Origin: Oscillospiraceae bacterium
Lineage (GTDB): Bacteria; Bacillota; Clostridia; Monoglobales; Monoglobaceae
DNA: 64,000 nucleotides
Direction of reading: 5' to 3'
Assembly: GCA_015068605.1 (NCBI GenBank)
Contig: SVKF01000008.1
Location: 16,725-80,724 of the forward strand
Part shown: piece by piece, positions 47,728 through 57,107 of the stretch
How the letters are laid out: each line of letters opens with the position of its first letter
Numbering within the stretch: the stretch's first letter is position 1
Made by a program: the position numbers and the translations under genes
Notes under the pieces: generated by a model
The model's input: only the letters and a program-made list of their open reading frames with translations
Database searches by the model: none
Told to the model about the DNA's origin: nothing

Positions 47728-48026
47728 GGGGCTGTAGCAAAATGAAATAATTTTGCTACAGCCCCTAATTTTTTGGGATGGACGAAAAATAGTGCAGATT
47801 GGACAAACTGAGCCAACAAAGTCCCCTCAAAGGGCTTTGTTGGGATACCCGAAGGCGTACATTGGTACGTCGAGAGGCGAAGTTTGTTCAAAACACAAGG
47901 CGTTTTATAACATAAATTTGTCATTTGACAAATTTATTCCTTAATTTTCTTTTTAAGGTTTCGGTACATTTAAAAGGCTTTGTTAAGCATTTCTTTCGCC
48001 TTGTGTGGTCGGTGCATTTTTCTACA
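47728..48026 (-). repeat. Dispersed repeat R1, copy C
   Basis: Minus-strand orientation: begins TGTAGAAAAATGCACCGACC near 48026, holds TTGTGTTTTGAACAAACTTC and TACGCCTTCGGG, and ends in the hairpin GGGGCTGTAGCAAAAT/ATTTTGCTACAGCCCC (47728-47765). It lies between two convergent genes, i.e. at two 3' ends. Confidence 0.82.
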
Positions 48027-48032
48027 CTCCTG

Positions 48033-48647
48033 TTATCTCATATTAACATAATCCGCAAGTAAATCAACACATTTGTCAATATCAAGTCGTCCTGAATCTA
48101 TTGACAAATCATAGTTGTTAACATCGCCCCATACTTTATTGGTATAGAAATTATAATAATTTCCGCGGCGCTTATCCGCTTTTGTCACTATCGTCATAGC
48201 TTCCTTTTCGGAAACGCTGTCACGAAGCATAATTCTGTCACGGCGAACCTCTTTAGACGCATGAACAAAAATCTTAATAAGGTCATCTCTGTCCTTTAAA
48301 ATATGGTCTGCGCAACGCCCAACAATCACGCAGGATTCCCTTTCGGCAATCTTATGAATAATATCAGCCTGAATTTTATAGATATTGTCATTGTTCAAAA
48401 AATCATTATAATGATTATAAAGCCCAATTCCCGGTTGAACACTCATAACCAGAGAATATAAAAAACTGCTTGTTGGCTTTTCATCGGTATTCTCAAAAAA
48501 CTTTTCGGGAAGACCGCTTTCCTTTGCAGCTTCAACGATAAGCTCCTTATCATAATAACCTATTCCCAGCTTTTCCGCAAGCTTTCTGCCAATTTCACGG
48601 CCTCTTGAGCCGAGCTGTCTGCCAATTGTGATAACCATCTTTTCCAT
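48033..48647 (-). CDS. Cytidylate kinase-like family protein
   Basis: 204 residues. P-loop-like ITIGRQLGSRGREIGRKLAEK, then YYDKELI, IVGRCADHIL and RDRIMLRDSVSEKEA, as in the AAA_26/cytidylate-kinase-like group common in Clostridia. A small nucleoside or metabolite kinase is expected, but members lack proven substrates, and this is not the housekeeping Cmk. GGGAGGGAA precedes the ATG. Transcribed alone. Confidence 0.82.
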   Translation of the reverse strand: MEKMVITIGRQLGSRGREIGRKLAEKLGIGYYDKELIVEAAKESGLPEKFFENTDEKPTSSFLYSLVMSVQPGIGLYNHYNDFLNNDNIYKIQADIIHKIAERESCVIVGRCADHILKDRDDLIKIFVHASKEVRRDRIMLRDSVSEKEAMTIVTKADKRRGNYYNFYTNKVWGDVNNYDLSIDSGRLDIDKCVDLLADYVNMR

Positions 48648-48702
48648 AAATTCCCTCCCGCTTTTCTTTTATAATATCATAAAACACGCTCCGTGTCAAT
48701 AA

Positions 48703-49347
48703 TTATGCAATTTCCGAAAGTTCTTTAAAATCATAAATATAAAAATCCGTTAACTCCTTCATTTCATTAACATATTCCGCCGAGCTCTCGTCATAGACAC
48801 CGCAAACCTTCATTCCTGCCGATTTTGCAGTTTTATCCGCATTGAAGTTGTCATCAAGGAACAATATTTCCTCAATATTTTCCCCAATTTTCTCCGCCGC
48901 CATCCGATAAATTTCGGGATTAGCTTTGGTTGTATTAAAATCATCGCAGGACCAAACATTATCAAACAAATCAAAAATCCCCAGCCGTTTCAAACACACA
49001 TCCAAAGTCAGATGCGGACTTGCCGTCAGAACATTGAGACTGACTCCCCTTTCCTTAAGCTCCTTAAGCACCGGAATAACATTTTCTTTTGCCATAATAT
49101 TATTTGCATATTCATAATACATATTTTTGCCGAATTTTTCAATCAATTCTTCCAAAGACAGCTTAACGCCAAGCTCCTCAATAAAATATCTTGCCGTTCC
49201 TTCCATTCCCAGAGGCGTTATGGTTTTAATAAAATCATCACCGTATTCAATGCCATATTCATCAAGGACTCCTGTCATAATCGAAACATAGGCAGGCATA
49301 GAATCAACCAATGTTCCGTCAAAATCAAAAAGATACGCTTTAATCAT
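48703..49347 (-). CDS. HAD-superfamily hydrolase, phosphoglycolate-phosphatase-like
   Basis: 214 residues from MIKAYLFDFDG. Catalytic DFDGTLVDS (motif I), LNVLTASPH (motif II), and LFLDDNFNADKTAKSAG (motif III/IV), with a helical cap domain between. Probably removes phosphate from a small metabolite. Start chosen at 49347 with GAGGAAG upstream; it overlaps the DUF1653 gene by eight bases, indicating coupled translation. Confidence 0.9.
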   Translation of the reverse strand: MIKAYLFDFDGTLVDSMPAYVSIMTGVLDEYGIEYGDDFIKTITPLGMEGTARYFIEELGVKLSLEELIEKFGKNMYYEYANNIMAKENVIPVLKELKERGVSLNVLTASPHLTLDVCLKRLGIFDLFDNVWSCDDFNTTKANPEIYRMAAEKIGENIEEILFLDDNFNADKTAKSAGMKVCGVYDESSAEYVNEMKELTDFYIYDFKELSEIA

Positions 49348-49567
49348 TTTCTTCCTCCGTAAGTTCAAATCTCAAAAGGGTTTTCCCGTCAACCTCCACC
49401 ACTTCACTCCACATAAATGCAGGACGAACCCATATTCCCATTTCGCCATAAAGAGCCTGATAGACAACCATTTCTTCAAGAGTTTCCGAATGCTTTGCAA
49501 TCCCCAAAACCTTGTATTTATTCCCTTTATAATGCTTGTAAATCCCGTTTATTTTCAGTTCGTTCAT
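49340..49567 (-). CDS. DUF1653 family protein
   Basis: 75 residues matching the DUF1653 pattern: GIYKHYKGNKYKVLGIAKHS, then VVYQALYGE and WVRPAFMWSEVV. A small SH3-like beta-barrel is likely; function unknown. First gene of a two-gene unit with the HAD phosphatase. Confidence 0.88.
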   Translation of the reverse strand: MNELKINGIYKHYKGNKYKVLGIAKHSETLEEMVVYQALYGEMGIWVRPAFMWSEVVEVDGKTLLRFELTEEEND

Positions 49568-49585
49568 TTAAATCACCTGCTCCAT

Positions 49586-49614
49586 ATTATATCATATTTG
49601 CAGGCATTATGCAA
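49586..49614 (-). promoter_or_regulatory. Promoter of DUF1653-HAD
   Basis: Minus strand TTGCAT (49609-49614), 17 bases, TATAAT (49586-49591), directly against the spoIID stop. Confidence 0.72.
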
Positions 49615-49617
49615 GAA

Positions 49618-50544
49618 TTATATTTTTTCAATCGTGACTCCCCGGTAATAATGAAGGAGAATTTCCCTGTATGTTTTTCCGTTTTTCGCCATCTGATTTG
49701 CGCCATACTGACTCATTCCCACGCCATGCCCCTTTCCCGTGGTTTCAAAAATCAGTTGATTATCCACCGTATAAACCTCAAAATTTGCGGAGTTGAGTCC
49801 AAAAAGGCTACGGATTTCCGTGCCGGAAAAATTCTTATCGCCAATCATAACCGACTTGACCGCTCCACCCTCTGTTCGTTTTAATTCACCGATTTTTATT
49901 TCACTGACTCCCAAACGAGAGCAAGCCTCCTCTGCCTGAATTCCCACAGTTGCCTTCAGGTTCTCATAAGCCAAATCCCCCGGGCTTTCCACCGAAACAA
50001 GATAAGGCGTGTCTCCGCCCCACACATCTGAGGCATTTTCTGTCCGACCGCCACTGACCGCATAAAAGCAGGCAACCGCCGTCTCTCCCTGATAGGCTAT
50101 GTATTCGCCCTTGGTCAAATCAACCGCCGACTTTATTTTTTCATTATATTTCGCATAATCCTCTCCCCAGTTTTGCCTCGCTTCGTCCGGGGAAGTATAC
50201 GCCTTGCAATGAGAGGGGTCTGTGCATACATCCGCACCCTTATGGTCGGGATTTTCCTTTCCGATTTTCGTCATTATGTAGCTTCTTGCCGCAACCGCCT
50301 GCGCTTTTAGTGCCTCATCTTCGTAAAGAGCAGGCATTTCCGCCGTGACCACACCAACAAGATAATCCTCCATATTTTCCTCGGTTATCTTGTCCGTCTT
50401 AACATTATAAACAAAAATTTTTTGCCCGCTTTTTATGGAGCGGATATGGTTTTCGATCTTGTCCTCCCCTGAAAAAAGATGAAAAGCAGGGATAATAGCA
50501 ATGAATATAACCGAAAACAAAAATATAAACATGATTTTTTTCAT
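49618..50544 (-). CDS. spoIID: SpoIID/LytB-domain protein (stage II sporulation protein D-like)
   Basis: 308 residues. N-terminal membrane anchor (about 5-25), then the SpoIID lytic transglycosylase domain: VVTAEMPALYEDEALKAQAV and AARSYIMTK, CTDPSHCKAY, YAVSGGRTENASDVWGG, and the closing GKGHGVGMSQYGANQMAK. In sporulators it degrades glycan strands during engulfment. Start set at ATG 50544 after GGTGAAG. Alone in its unit; the usual partner spoIIQ is not seen, so a sporulation role is inferred from family. Confidence 0.9.
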   Translation of the reverse strand: MKKIMFIFLFSVIFIAIIPAFHLFSGEDKIENHIRSIKSGQKIFVYNVKTDKITEENMEDYLVGVVTAEMPALYEDEALKAQAVAARSYIMTKIGKENPDHKGADVCTDPSHCKAYTSPDEARQNWGEDYAKYNEKIKSAVDLTKGEYIAYQGETAVACFYAVSGGRTENASDVWGGDTPYLVSVESPGDLAYENLKATVGIQAEEACSRLGVSEIKIGELKRTEGGAVKSVMIGDKNFSGTEIRSLFGLNSANFEVYTVDNQLIFETTGKGHGVGMSQYGANQMAKNGKTYREILLHYYRGVTIEKI

Positions 50545-50682
50545 AAGCTTCACCGTTAAATGTATATGAAGAAATTTGATAAAATATAACTCGATTTTCT
50601 GTGGAACGGACTTTTCGACCTAATCTCAAAGAGAAATTGAATTGTAAAGGCATTTTTATATGCATAATTGGTTGTGTGGCAA

Positions 50683-50702
50683 AGTTCCACACACTATAAA
50701 CA
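50683..50702. other. Small perfect hairpin GTGTGG/CCACAC
   Basis: GTGTGGCAAAGTTCCACAC sits in the 5' flank of spoIID, upstream of the toxin promoter. Role unknown; an operator is possible. Confidence 0.4.
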
Positions 50703-50727
50703 ATATTAGAGATTTTATAAAAAGATA

Positions 50728-50756
50728 TTGAAATAATATAAAATATGTTGTATAAT
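50728..50756 (+). promoter_or_regulatory. Promoter of the small hydrophobic peptide
   Basis: TTGAAA (50728-50733), 17 bases, TATAAT (50751-50756). The leader then holds GTCGGAAAAATCCGAC and GGAATGAACATTCC hairpins. Confidence 0.75.
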
Positions 50757-50855
50757 GTTTTTGTCGGAAAAATCCGACAGGCAGTTCGGGAATGAACATT
50801 CCGTGGACCGCTCGCCCCAAACCCCATTACATAATGGAAAGTGGGTGGTTGTTTT

Positions 50856-50930
50856 ATGGGAAAAATGTTACTAAGAATATTGGTTTTTACAATAATTTTT
50901 TTGATTATTTTCGATATAAAAGCAAATTAG
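50856..50930 (+). CDS. Candidate type I toxin, 24-residue hydrophobic peptide
   Basis: Reads MGKMLLRILVFTIIFLIIFD followed by IKAN and TAG. A single membrane segment with a positive N-terminus is typical of type I toxins. GTGGGTGG (50841-50848) is the only ribosome binding site, and CCCATT (50823-50828) can pair with AAGTGGG to hide it. The stop lies in the stem of the terminator AAATTAGTCGC/GCGACTAATTT (50924-50962). A converging promoter makes antisense RNA across this 3' end. No known family recognised. Confidence 0.6.
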   Translation: MGKMLLRILVFTIIFLIIFDIKAN

Positions 50931-51006
50931 TCGCCCACACGTCCAAATGTAGCGACTAATTTTTAGTTTCGTATTTGGCGAGTCGTTCAACGTACTGCCT
51001 TTTTCT
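50915..51006 (-). ncRNA. Candidate antisense antitoxin RNA
   Basis: Expected to start near 51006 from the consensus minus-strand promoter and run to the shared hairpin 50924-50962, giving an RNA of about 90 bases fully complementary to the 3' end of the peptide mRNA. It contains GGCAGTACG/CGACTCGCC pairing. Layout as in txpA/ratA and Fst-type loci. Confidence 0.55.
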
Positions 51007-51012
51007 ATTTTT

Positions 51013-51041
51013 ATTATACCGGATAAAATCTATTTTGTCAA
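51013..51041 (-). promoter_or_regulatory. Antisense promoter of the candidate toxin-antitoxin locus
   Basis: Minus strand TTGACA (51036-51041), 17 bases, TATAAT (51013-51018): a perfect consensus with no minus-strand gene ahead of it before spoIID. Confidence 0.8.
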
Positions 51042-51094
51042 CCATTTTGTAAAAACTTTATACAAAATAAAGTTATAGATTTAATAAAATATGC

Positions 51095-51123
51095 TTGACA
51101 AATAAAGAAAGATGTGCTATAAT
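51095..51123 (+). promoter_or_regulatory. Promoter of rpsF-ssb-rpsR
   Basis: TTGACA (51095-51100), 17 bases, TATAAT (51118-51123). The 75-base leader contains ACTCTCGGGGAGCTTCGGGAGT, a possible r-protein hairpin. Confidence 0.85.
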
Positions 51124-51197
51124 TTGGAGGTTACGAAAGTACAATCCTTACTCTCGGGGAGCTTCGGGAGTCAAAAGTCCACAAGGAGGTGAAATAA

Positions 51198-51497
51198 ATG
51201 GTTGAAGTTATCAATAAGTACGAAACTATTTTCGTAGTTGACGGCAGGAAGACAGAAGAAGAAACAGTTGCTTTGGTTGATAAGTTTAAATCATTGATAG
51301 AAGCCAACGGTACAATCGAATCAGTTGATGAATGGGGTAAGAGAAGACTTGCTTACGAAATCAACGATGCTACCGAAGGATTCTATGTTTTGGTTAACTT
51401 CAGTGCAAAGCCTGATTTTCCAATGGAACTCGAAAGAGTTTTCCGTATCACAGACGGAATTTTAAGACAGATCACAGTTAGAAAAGACGAAGAATAA
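51198..51497 (+). CDS. rpsF: Ribosomal protein S6
   Basis: 99 residues, normal size. INKYETIFVVDGR at the N-terminus, WGKRRLAYEINDATEGFYVL in the centre, and FRITDGILRQITVRKDE at the end are diagnostic. Binds S18 in the 30S platform. AAGGAGGTG precedes the ATG. Confidence 0.97.
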   Translation: MVEVINKYETIFVVDGRKTEEETVALVDKFKSLIEANGTIESVDEWGKRRLAYEINDATEGFYVLVNFSAKPDFPMELERVFRITDGILRQITVRKDEE

Positions 51498-51527
51498 TTT
51501 GCAAATGCAAAGATAGGCGGGGTTATT

Positions 51528-51968
51528 ATGATTAACAAGGCAATCCTTATGGGAAGATTAACCCGTGACCCGGAGCTTCGTCACACGAATTCCGGTACGG
51601 CTGTCTGCAGTTTCAGCATTGCAATCAATAACGGTTTCGGCGAAAATGCCCAGACTGATTTTATCAACTGCGTTGCATGGAATAAAACAGCTGAATTTGT
51701 CAGCAAATACTTCTCTAAAGGCAAAATGATTATCGTTATCGGTCGAATCAGCACAAGAAGCTGGGACGGTCCTGACGGTAAGAAGAATTACGCAACCGAG
51801 GTTGTGGCTAATGAGGTTTCTTTCGGCGAAAGCAAAAGAGACGGCGGAGACAGCTATTCCGCTTCCGGCTTTGGCGGTGCGTCCGCTCCTGAAAGTATGC
51901 CTGCTATGCCCGCAATGGATGACGGAGGATTTTCTCCTCTTGATACTGACGACGATTTGCCGTTTTAA
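51528..51968 (+). CDS. ssb: Single-stranded DNA-binding protein
   Basis: 146 residues. OB-fold with [33 protein letters not shown] and [16 protein letters not shown]; a Gly/Ser-rich linker; and the acidic tip DDDLPF that binds partner proteins. Standard rpsF-ssb-rpsR order. Confidence 0.98.
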   Translation: MINKAILMGRLTRDPELRHTNSGTAVCSFSIAINNGFGENAQTDFINCVAWNKTAEFVSKYFSKGKMIIVIGRISTRSWDGPDGKKNYATEVVANEVSFGESKRDGGDSYSASGFGGASAPESMPAMPAMDDGGFSPLDTDDDLPF

Positions 51969-51994
51969 TTGATTACGAAAAGGAGGTTTCAGAT

Positions 51995-52243
51995 ATGTCT
52001 GAAAAAGAAAAGATGGACAGAAACCGCATGAGAAGACCTAAGAGAAAAGCTTGTGCGTTCTGTGTTGATAAGGTTGAACACATCGATTATAAGGATGTTG
52101 CAAAGCTCAGAAGATATGTAACAGAAAGAGCTAAGATTCTTCCGAGAAGAATCAGCGGTTGCTGCGCAAAGCACCAGAGACAGCTTACAGTTGCAATCAA
52201 GAGAGCAAGATATATTGCGCTTCTCCCTTATTCAGCTGACTAA
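51995..52243 (+). CDS. rpsR: Ribosomal protein S18
   Basis: 82 residues. [19 protein letters not shown] with CxxC and [11 protein letters not shown] make it the zinc-binding variety; the rRNA contact region is [22 protein letters not shown] precedes the start. Repeat R1 copy D follows. Confidence 0.98.
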   Translation: MSEKEKMDRNRMRRPKRKACAFCVDKVEHIDYKDVAKLRRYVTERAKILPRRISGCCAKHQRQLTVAIKRARYIALLPYSAD

Positions 52244-52257
52244 TTTAAAAATTCAAA

Positions 52258-52531
52258 GGGGCCAGCGCAAAATGCACCGACCACACAAAACACAAAAAGC
52301 GAATAAAAAATCATTTTAAAAAGCGTAAATGGCAAAATATGCTTCATAAATTAGGAAAGAAATTCGCAGTTTGGCGAATTTCTGAATTTAAAAGTGTTTT
52401 GTGTTTTGAATAAACCTCACCTCTCGGAGTACCTATGTACGCCTTCGGGATTCGGTTTATCCAATCTGCGCTATTTTGCGTCCATCCCCCAACGAGACTG
52501 TAGCAAAATGAAATCGTTTTGCTACAGCCTC
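52258..52531 (+). repeat. Dispersed repeat R1, copy D (most complete)
   Basis: Starts GGGGCCAGCGCAAAATGCACC and ends with hairpin GACTGTAGCAAAATG ... GTTTTGCTACAGCC (52497-52530). Internal parts: CGACCACACAAAACACAAAA, GAAATTCGC/GCGAATTTC hairpin, GTGTTTTGAATAAACCTC, GGAGTACCTATGTACGCC hairpin, ATTCGGTTTATCC. The end hairpin probably terminates rpsF-ssb-rpsR. Confidence 0.88.
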
Positions 52532-52605
52532 TTTTTTCTTTATTTTAATTTTTTAAATGCGATTTGGTCAATAAAAGGCTTCTCTTTGAGTAAATAATGA
52601 TTAAA

Positions 52606-53685
52606 TCACTTTTTCAAAACAATCCGCCGAGCCTTTTTGGAATCGCTTTTCTGACGGAGTTTTTCATAGAGACGGAAATATGCGTATCCGCCGCCTAAAC
52701 ATACAATTAAATTTATAAGCATAGCGACCGCATCATTTGGGATGATATTTTTGGGGGCTGTCCATACAAGGGGAGCAAAGAAATTATAATAAATAATCTG
52801 CACAAGCAGAATATGATAAGACGCCTTCCCGAGTTGTTCGATGATTTTGCACTTTACATTTTTAAGATATTTAAGTCCGAGCATAAATAATGGCACAATA
52901 TAAAATATTGCAATCATAGAGGTTGAATACCAATATTTAAACACTACCCGATTGTAGGATGTGTAATTAACGAGGTATATATATCCTGCTCCCAGTAGGA
53001 AAAACATAACCCATTTATACCATTTTCCGAGATTTTCACGATAAATAAAAAGATAACAACCGATAGCTAAGACGAAAATATATCGAAATGCCAAAAGTCT
53101 GTATACATCTCTCGATATACCAAGGGGTAATTTTAAAATTTCAAGGGCGAGGTTAATCCCAAAACACAGCCAAATGCCCCATTTCCACTTTTTAACCATC
53201 AAATAGATAAGCGGCATCATAAACGCCACCTGCAAAATTACAGGAAAATAATATGTTCCGTGTTGACCTCTGCCACCTGCAAAAAAGTAAAGCAAGGTTC
53301 CCGAGAAGGTCATTTTGTTTTTATATCCTTCATTATGGGCAAAATCGAGATTCGAAAGATAATCAAGAAATCCCGTCTCTTGAAAAATGAAAACGAGAAT
53401 GGTTTCAACTATATAAAACCATAACACGGGCATTACATATCTGGAAAGTTTTGGCGAAAGCACTTCCCATGAATAGGATTGTTTTATGGTGGTTTTCTTC
53501 GCTTCCCACGATGCCGCAGTGACATAACCGGTACAAAGCATAAAAATCGGCACAGCCATATTGATTATCCAATAGTATAAATGGCTACCAAACATACTGC
53601 CGTCTTGCCACTCATGATGATTAAAGAGTACAAAAATAATAGCTATACCTTTCGCAAAATCTATAAAGCGATTTCTCTCAGCCAT
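52606..53685 (-). CDS. Acyltransferase family 3 membrane protein
   Basis: 359 residues, about ten spans. Opens with RNRFIDFAKGIAIIFVLFNHHEW, in which the His of the VLFNHH segment matches the catalytic histidine position in this family. Moves acetyl or similar groups onto surface sugars. Start at ATG 53685 with TGGAGGAAACT upstream; the GTG at 53697 overlaps that site. Its target is unknown. Confidence 0.88.
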   Translation of the reverse strand: MAERNRFIDFAKGIAIIFVLFNHHEWQDGSMFGSHLYYWIINMAVPIFMLCTGYVTAASWEAKKTTIKQSYSWEVLSPKLSRYVMPVLWFYIVETILVFIFQETGFLDYLSNLDFAHNEGYKNKMTFSGTLLYFFAGGRGQHGTYYFPVILQVAFMMPLIYLMVKKWKWGIWLCFGINLALEILKLPLGISRDVYRLLAFRYIFVLAIGCYLFIYRENLGKWYKWVMFFLLGAGYIYLVNYTSYNRVVFKYWYSTSMIAIFYIVPLFMLGLKYLKNVKCKIIEQLGKASYHILLVQIIYYNFFAPLVWTAPKNIIPNDAVAMLINLIVCLGGGYAYFRLYEKLRQKSDSKKARRIVLKK

Positions 53686-53739
53686 AGTTTCCTCCACTTT
53701 AGAATGATGATTGGTTCAGGGGTGACAATCCTCCCATCA

Positions 53740-53800
53740 CGCATATACGTGCCGCCTTCCCCTCACAGGAGAAGGCGAGCAATTCCTCAGTCACTTCGGT
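53740..53800. repeat. R2 fragment between acyltransferase and valS
   Basis: GCCTTCCCCTCACAGGAGAAGGC and CCTCAGTCACTTCGG match internal and end blocks of R2. Confidence 0.5.
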
Positions 53801-53816
53801 TGTACAATGCTTTACA

Positions 53817-56447
53817 TTATTGGCACAGAGCATCAATGCTTTTCATAACTTTTTCAAGCATTTCTTTATATTTTTCGCCTTTTTGTCTTTCTTCTTCTAC
53901 CACATTTGCCGGGGCTTTATCCGTAAAGCCTTTATTTGAAAGTTTTCCTTCAACACGCTTAATTTCGCTCTCAAGCTTAGCCTTTTCCTTATTAAGTCTT
54001 TCAAGCTCTTTTTCCTTATCAACAAGCTCATCAACCGGGAGGAATAATTCCGCACCCTGAGCAACAACTGAAACTGCGTTATCGGAAATTCCGCTCTTAT
54101 CCTTTTGAACAATAGCCTCAGAAGCACTTGCAAGCTTTTCAAAGAACACTTTACCCTGACTGTAAACCGCTTCGTCGTCTGTTACGATATAGAGCTTTGT
54201 TTTCTTTGACGGTGGAACATTCATTTCGTTTCTCACATTACGAACACCCTTTATAGCCTCCATAATAACCGTCATATCCTTTTCCGCATCGCTAAAATCA
54301 AGCTCCTCATTATAAACCGGGAACTTGGAAATCATAATGCTTTCGCCGTCATGCGGAAGAGCCTGCCAAATTTCTTCCGTTATAAACGGCATAAACGGAT
54401 GGAGAAGCTTTAATGTATTTGAAAGAACATAAGTGAGCACCTGCTGAGCGGTTTTGTTGCTTTCGCCCTTTTCAAAGAATCTCGGCTTAACAAGTTCGAT
54501 ATACCAGTCACAGAATTCGTCCCAGATAAAGTCATAAAGCTTTGAAACAGCAATACCAAGCTCATATTTTTCAAGGTTATCCGTAACCTCGCGAGCAAGC
54601 TTATTATATCTTGACAAAATCCACTTATCCTCAATAGAGAGCTTATCGCTTTCAGGGAGAACATTCTCCTCAATATCAAGGTTCATAAGAACAAATCTTG
54701 AAGCGTTCCAAATCTTATTTGCAAAGTTACGACTTGCCTCAACTCTCTCGATATAGAAACGCATATCGTTACCGGGTGAGTTACCTGTTGCAAGAGTAAA
54801 TCTGAGTGCATCTGCGCCGTATTTTTCAACGATTTCAAGTGGGTCAATACCATTTCCTAAAGACTTACTCATCTTTCTGCCCCGGCTGTCACGAACAAGA
54901 CCGTGGATATAGATATGCTTAAACGGCGCTTCGTTTAAGTGTTCAAGTCCCGAAACAATCATTCTTGCAACCCAGAAGAAGATAATATCGTATCCTGTAA
55001 CCAAAACGGATGTTGGATAGAAATAATCAAGGTCAGCAGTTTTTTCAGGCCAGCCAAGAGTTGAGAACGGCCAGAGAGCAGATGAGAACCATGTGTCAAG
55101 CACATCCTCGTCCTGCTTAACCTTTCCGCCACACTTAGGGCAGGCTGTTATATCCTCTTTAGAAACTGTTGTTTCACCACAATCCGCACAGTAGAAAGCA
55201 GGGATTCTGTGTCCCCACCAAAGCTGACGGGAGATACACCAATCCTTAACATTTTCCATCCAATGCATATATGTTTTTGAGAATCTGTCAGGGATAAACT
55301 CAACTGTCTTATCCTCAACAACACGGATAGCATCCTTTGCAAGAGGCTCCATTTTAACAAACCACTGCTTTGATGTTATCGGCTCAACAGTTGTTCCGCA
55401 ACGGTAACATTGACCAACATTGTGGTTATGCTCCTCAATCTTAACCAAGAATCCTTGTTCTTCAAGGTCGGCAACAAGCTGTTTTCTCGCTTCATAGCGG
55501 TCAAGACCTGCATACTTTCCGCCTTCTTTGGAAACTGTTGCATCGTCGTTTAAAATTCTGATTTCTTCAAGACCGTGACGCTTTCCAACCTCAAAGTCGT
55601 TAGGGTCGTGAGCAGGGGTAATTTTAACACAGCCCGTTCCGAATTCCTTATCAACATATTCGTCAGCGATAAGGGGGATTTCTCTGCCCACAAGGGGAAG
55701 GATAAGTGTCTTTCCAACCTTGTCTTTATATCTTTCATCCTCAGGATGAACTGCAACAGCAGTATCACCGAGAAGCGTTTCAGGTCTTGTTGTTGCAATA
55801 ACAACCTCGCCTGAGCCGTCGCTGAACGGATATTTAATATGCCAGAAATTACCCGGCTGTTCAGCGTATTCAACCTCGGCGTCAGAAAGGGCTGTTATAC
55901 AGCTCGGACACCAGTTGATAATTCTTGTTCCCTGATAAATAAGACCTTTTTCATAAAGATTAACAAAAACCTCACGAACGGCTTTGGAGCAACCTTCATC
56001 CATTGTGAAGCGTTCTCTTTCCCAGTCACAGGAGCAACCAAGCTTCTTAATCTGGCTTATAATACGGCTTCCATACTGTTCTTTCCAAGCCCAGACACGG
56101 TCCAAAAATTTCTCTCTTCCCAAATCATAACGGGTTAAGCCCTCCTCCTTGCGGAGATTTTCCTCAACCTTAATCTGAGTTGCAATACCTGCATGGTCAG
56201 TTCCGGGCACCCAAAGAGCCGCATAGCCCTGCATTCTCTTTGTTCGGATAATTATATCCTGGAAAGTTTCGTCAAGAGCGTGTCCCATGTGGAGCTGTCC
56301 TGTTACATTTGGCGGCGGAATAACGATTGTGAATGGCTTCTTATTTTCATCAATCTGAGTATGAAAATAACCCTTTTCCACCCAATTCTTATATATCCTA
56401 TCCTCAACTGTTTGAGGGTCATAGGTTTTTGGCAATTCTTTTAACAC
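53817..56447 (-). CDS. valS: Valyl-tRNA synthetase
   Basis: 876 residues, standard. HMGH (in [10 protein letters not shown], about residue 54) and KMSKS (in [11 protein letters not shown]) ATP-binding motifs, the editing domain with [10 protein letters not shown] and AHDPNDF, zinc-like CADCGE ... CPKCGG pairs, and a C-terminal coiled coil. GTG start after GAGGTGC. Promoter at 56496-56524. No T-box is visible upstream. Confidence 0.98.
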   Translation of the reverse strand: MLKELPKTYDPQTVEDRIYKNWVEKGYFHTQIDENKKPFTIVIPPPNVTGQLHMGHALDETFQDIIIRTKRMQGYAALWVPGTDHAGIATQIKVEENLRKEEGLTRYDLGREKFLDRVWAWKEQYGSRIISQIKKLGCSCDWERERFTMDEGCSKAVREVFVNLYEKGLIYQGTRIINWCPSCITALSDAEVEYAEQPGNFWHIKYPFSDGSGEVVIATTRPETLLGDTAVAVHPEDERYKDKVGKTLILPLVGREIPLIADEYVDKEFGTGCVKITPAHDPNDFEVGKRHGLEEIRILNDDATVSKEGGKYAGLDRYEARKQLVADLEEQGFLVKIEEHNHNVGQCYRCGTTVEPITSKQWFVKMEPLAKDAIRVVEDKTVEFIPDRFSKTYMHWMENVKDWCISRQLWWGHRIPAFYCADCGETTVSKEDITACPKCGGKVKQDEDVLDTWFSSALWPFSTLGWPEKTADLDYFYPTSVLVTGYDIIFFWVARMIVSGLEHLNEAPFKHIYIHGLVRDSRGRKMSKSLGNGIDPLEIVEKYGADALRFTLATGNSPGNDMRFYIERVEASRNFANKIWNASRFVLMNLDIEENVLPESDKLSIEDKWILSRYNKLAREVTDNLEKYELGIAVSKLYDFIWDEFCDWYIELVKPRFFEKGESNKTAQQVLTYVLSNTLKLLHPFMPFITEEIWQALPHDGESIMISKFPVYNEELDFSDAEKDMTVIMEAIKGVRNVRNEMNVPPSKKTKLYIVTDDEAVYSQGKVFFEKLASASEAIVQKDKSGISDNAVSVVAQGAELFLPVDELVDKEKELERLNKEKAKLESEIKRVEGKLSNKGFTDKAPANVVEEERQKGEKYKEMLEKVMKSIDALCQ

Positions 56448-56495
56448 TTAAAAGCACCTCTTCCATTAAATTTCGTATAATTACACTTAAGCATT

Positions 56496-56524
56496 ATTAT
56501 ACACAATTTTCTCCCGTTTGGCAA
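56496..56524 (-). promoter_or_regulatory. Promoter of valS
   Basis: Minus strand TTGCCA (56519-56524), 17 bases, TATAAT (56496-56501). Confidence 0.75.
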
Positions 56525-56606
56525 GAGTTTTTACTGATTTTTCCTAACTATTGACAGTTTTAACGAATTATGTCATAATTAAAACCAAAAGAAAGGTGTG
56601 ATTTTA

Positions 56607-57107
56607 ATGGAAAATATGAAAAAACGAAGCGAGATTGCTGCAGAATTATTTGTTGAAGGCTATAACTGTGCGCAGGCTGTTGTTGGGGCTTTCGCCGATT
56701 TAACAAATATTGATTTTGAAACCTTGATGAAGCTTTCTTCCTCATTCGGCGGCGGAATGGGCGGAATGAGAGAGGGTTGCGGAGCGGTTTCGGGAATGGC
56801 GATTGTCCTCGGCATTTTAGAGGGCTATTCCGCTCCCGATGATTATGAGGGGAAAAAAGAGCATTATGCAAATGTTAAAGCCCTTGCGGATAAGTTTAAG
56901 GAAAAGCACGAAACAATTATATGCCGTGAACTTTTAGCGGGCATAAAGAAAGCGACGGATAATGTCCCCGAAAAGCGCACAGAGGAATATTATAAAACTC
57001 GCCCCTGTGTTCGATTTGTTATTACCGCCGCCGAAATTTTAGAAGAGGCCATCGCAAAATGCACCGACCACACAAAACACAAAAAGCATATAAAAAACAT
57101 TTTTTAA
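56607..57107 (+). CDS. C_GCAxxG_C_C family protein with repeat-derived C-terminus
   Basis: 166 residues. GYNCAQAVVGAF, GGGMGGMREGCGAVSGM and CRELL plus a later Cys in TRPCVRFV give the spaced-cysteine pattern of this family, probably a redox or metal protein. ATG 56607 follows AAAGGTG. After EILEEAIAK the frame runs into repeat R1 copy E, adding CTDHTKHKKHIKNIF before the stop at 57105-57107; the original end was probably close to residue 151. Alternative: the native gene ended in this way before, but the tail is a direct translation of R1. Confidence 0.88.
   Translation: MENMKKRSEIAAELFVEGYNCAQAVVGAFADLTNIDFETLMKLSSSFGGGMGGMREGCGAVSGMAIVLGILEGYSAPDDYEGKKEHYANVKALADKFKEKHETIICRELLAGIKKATDNVPEKRTEEYYKTRPCVRFVITAAEILEEAIAKCTDHTKHKKHIKNIF

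Noticed and set aside
53700..56560. T-box upstream of valS
   Set aside because: No GGTGGNACCGCG core or terminator is present; the leader is only about 40 bases.
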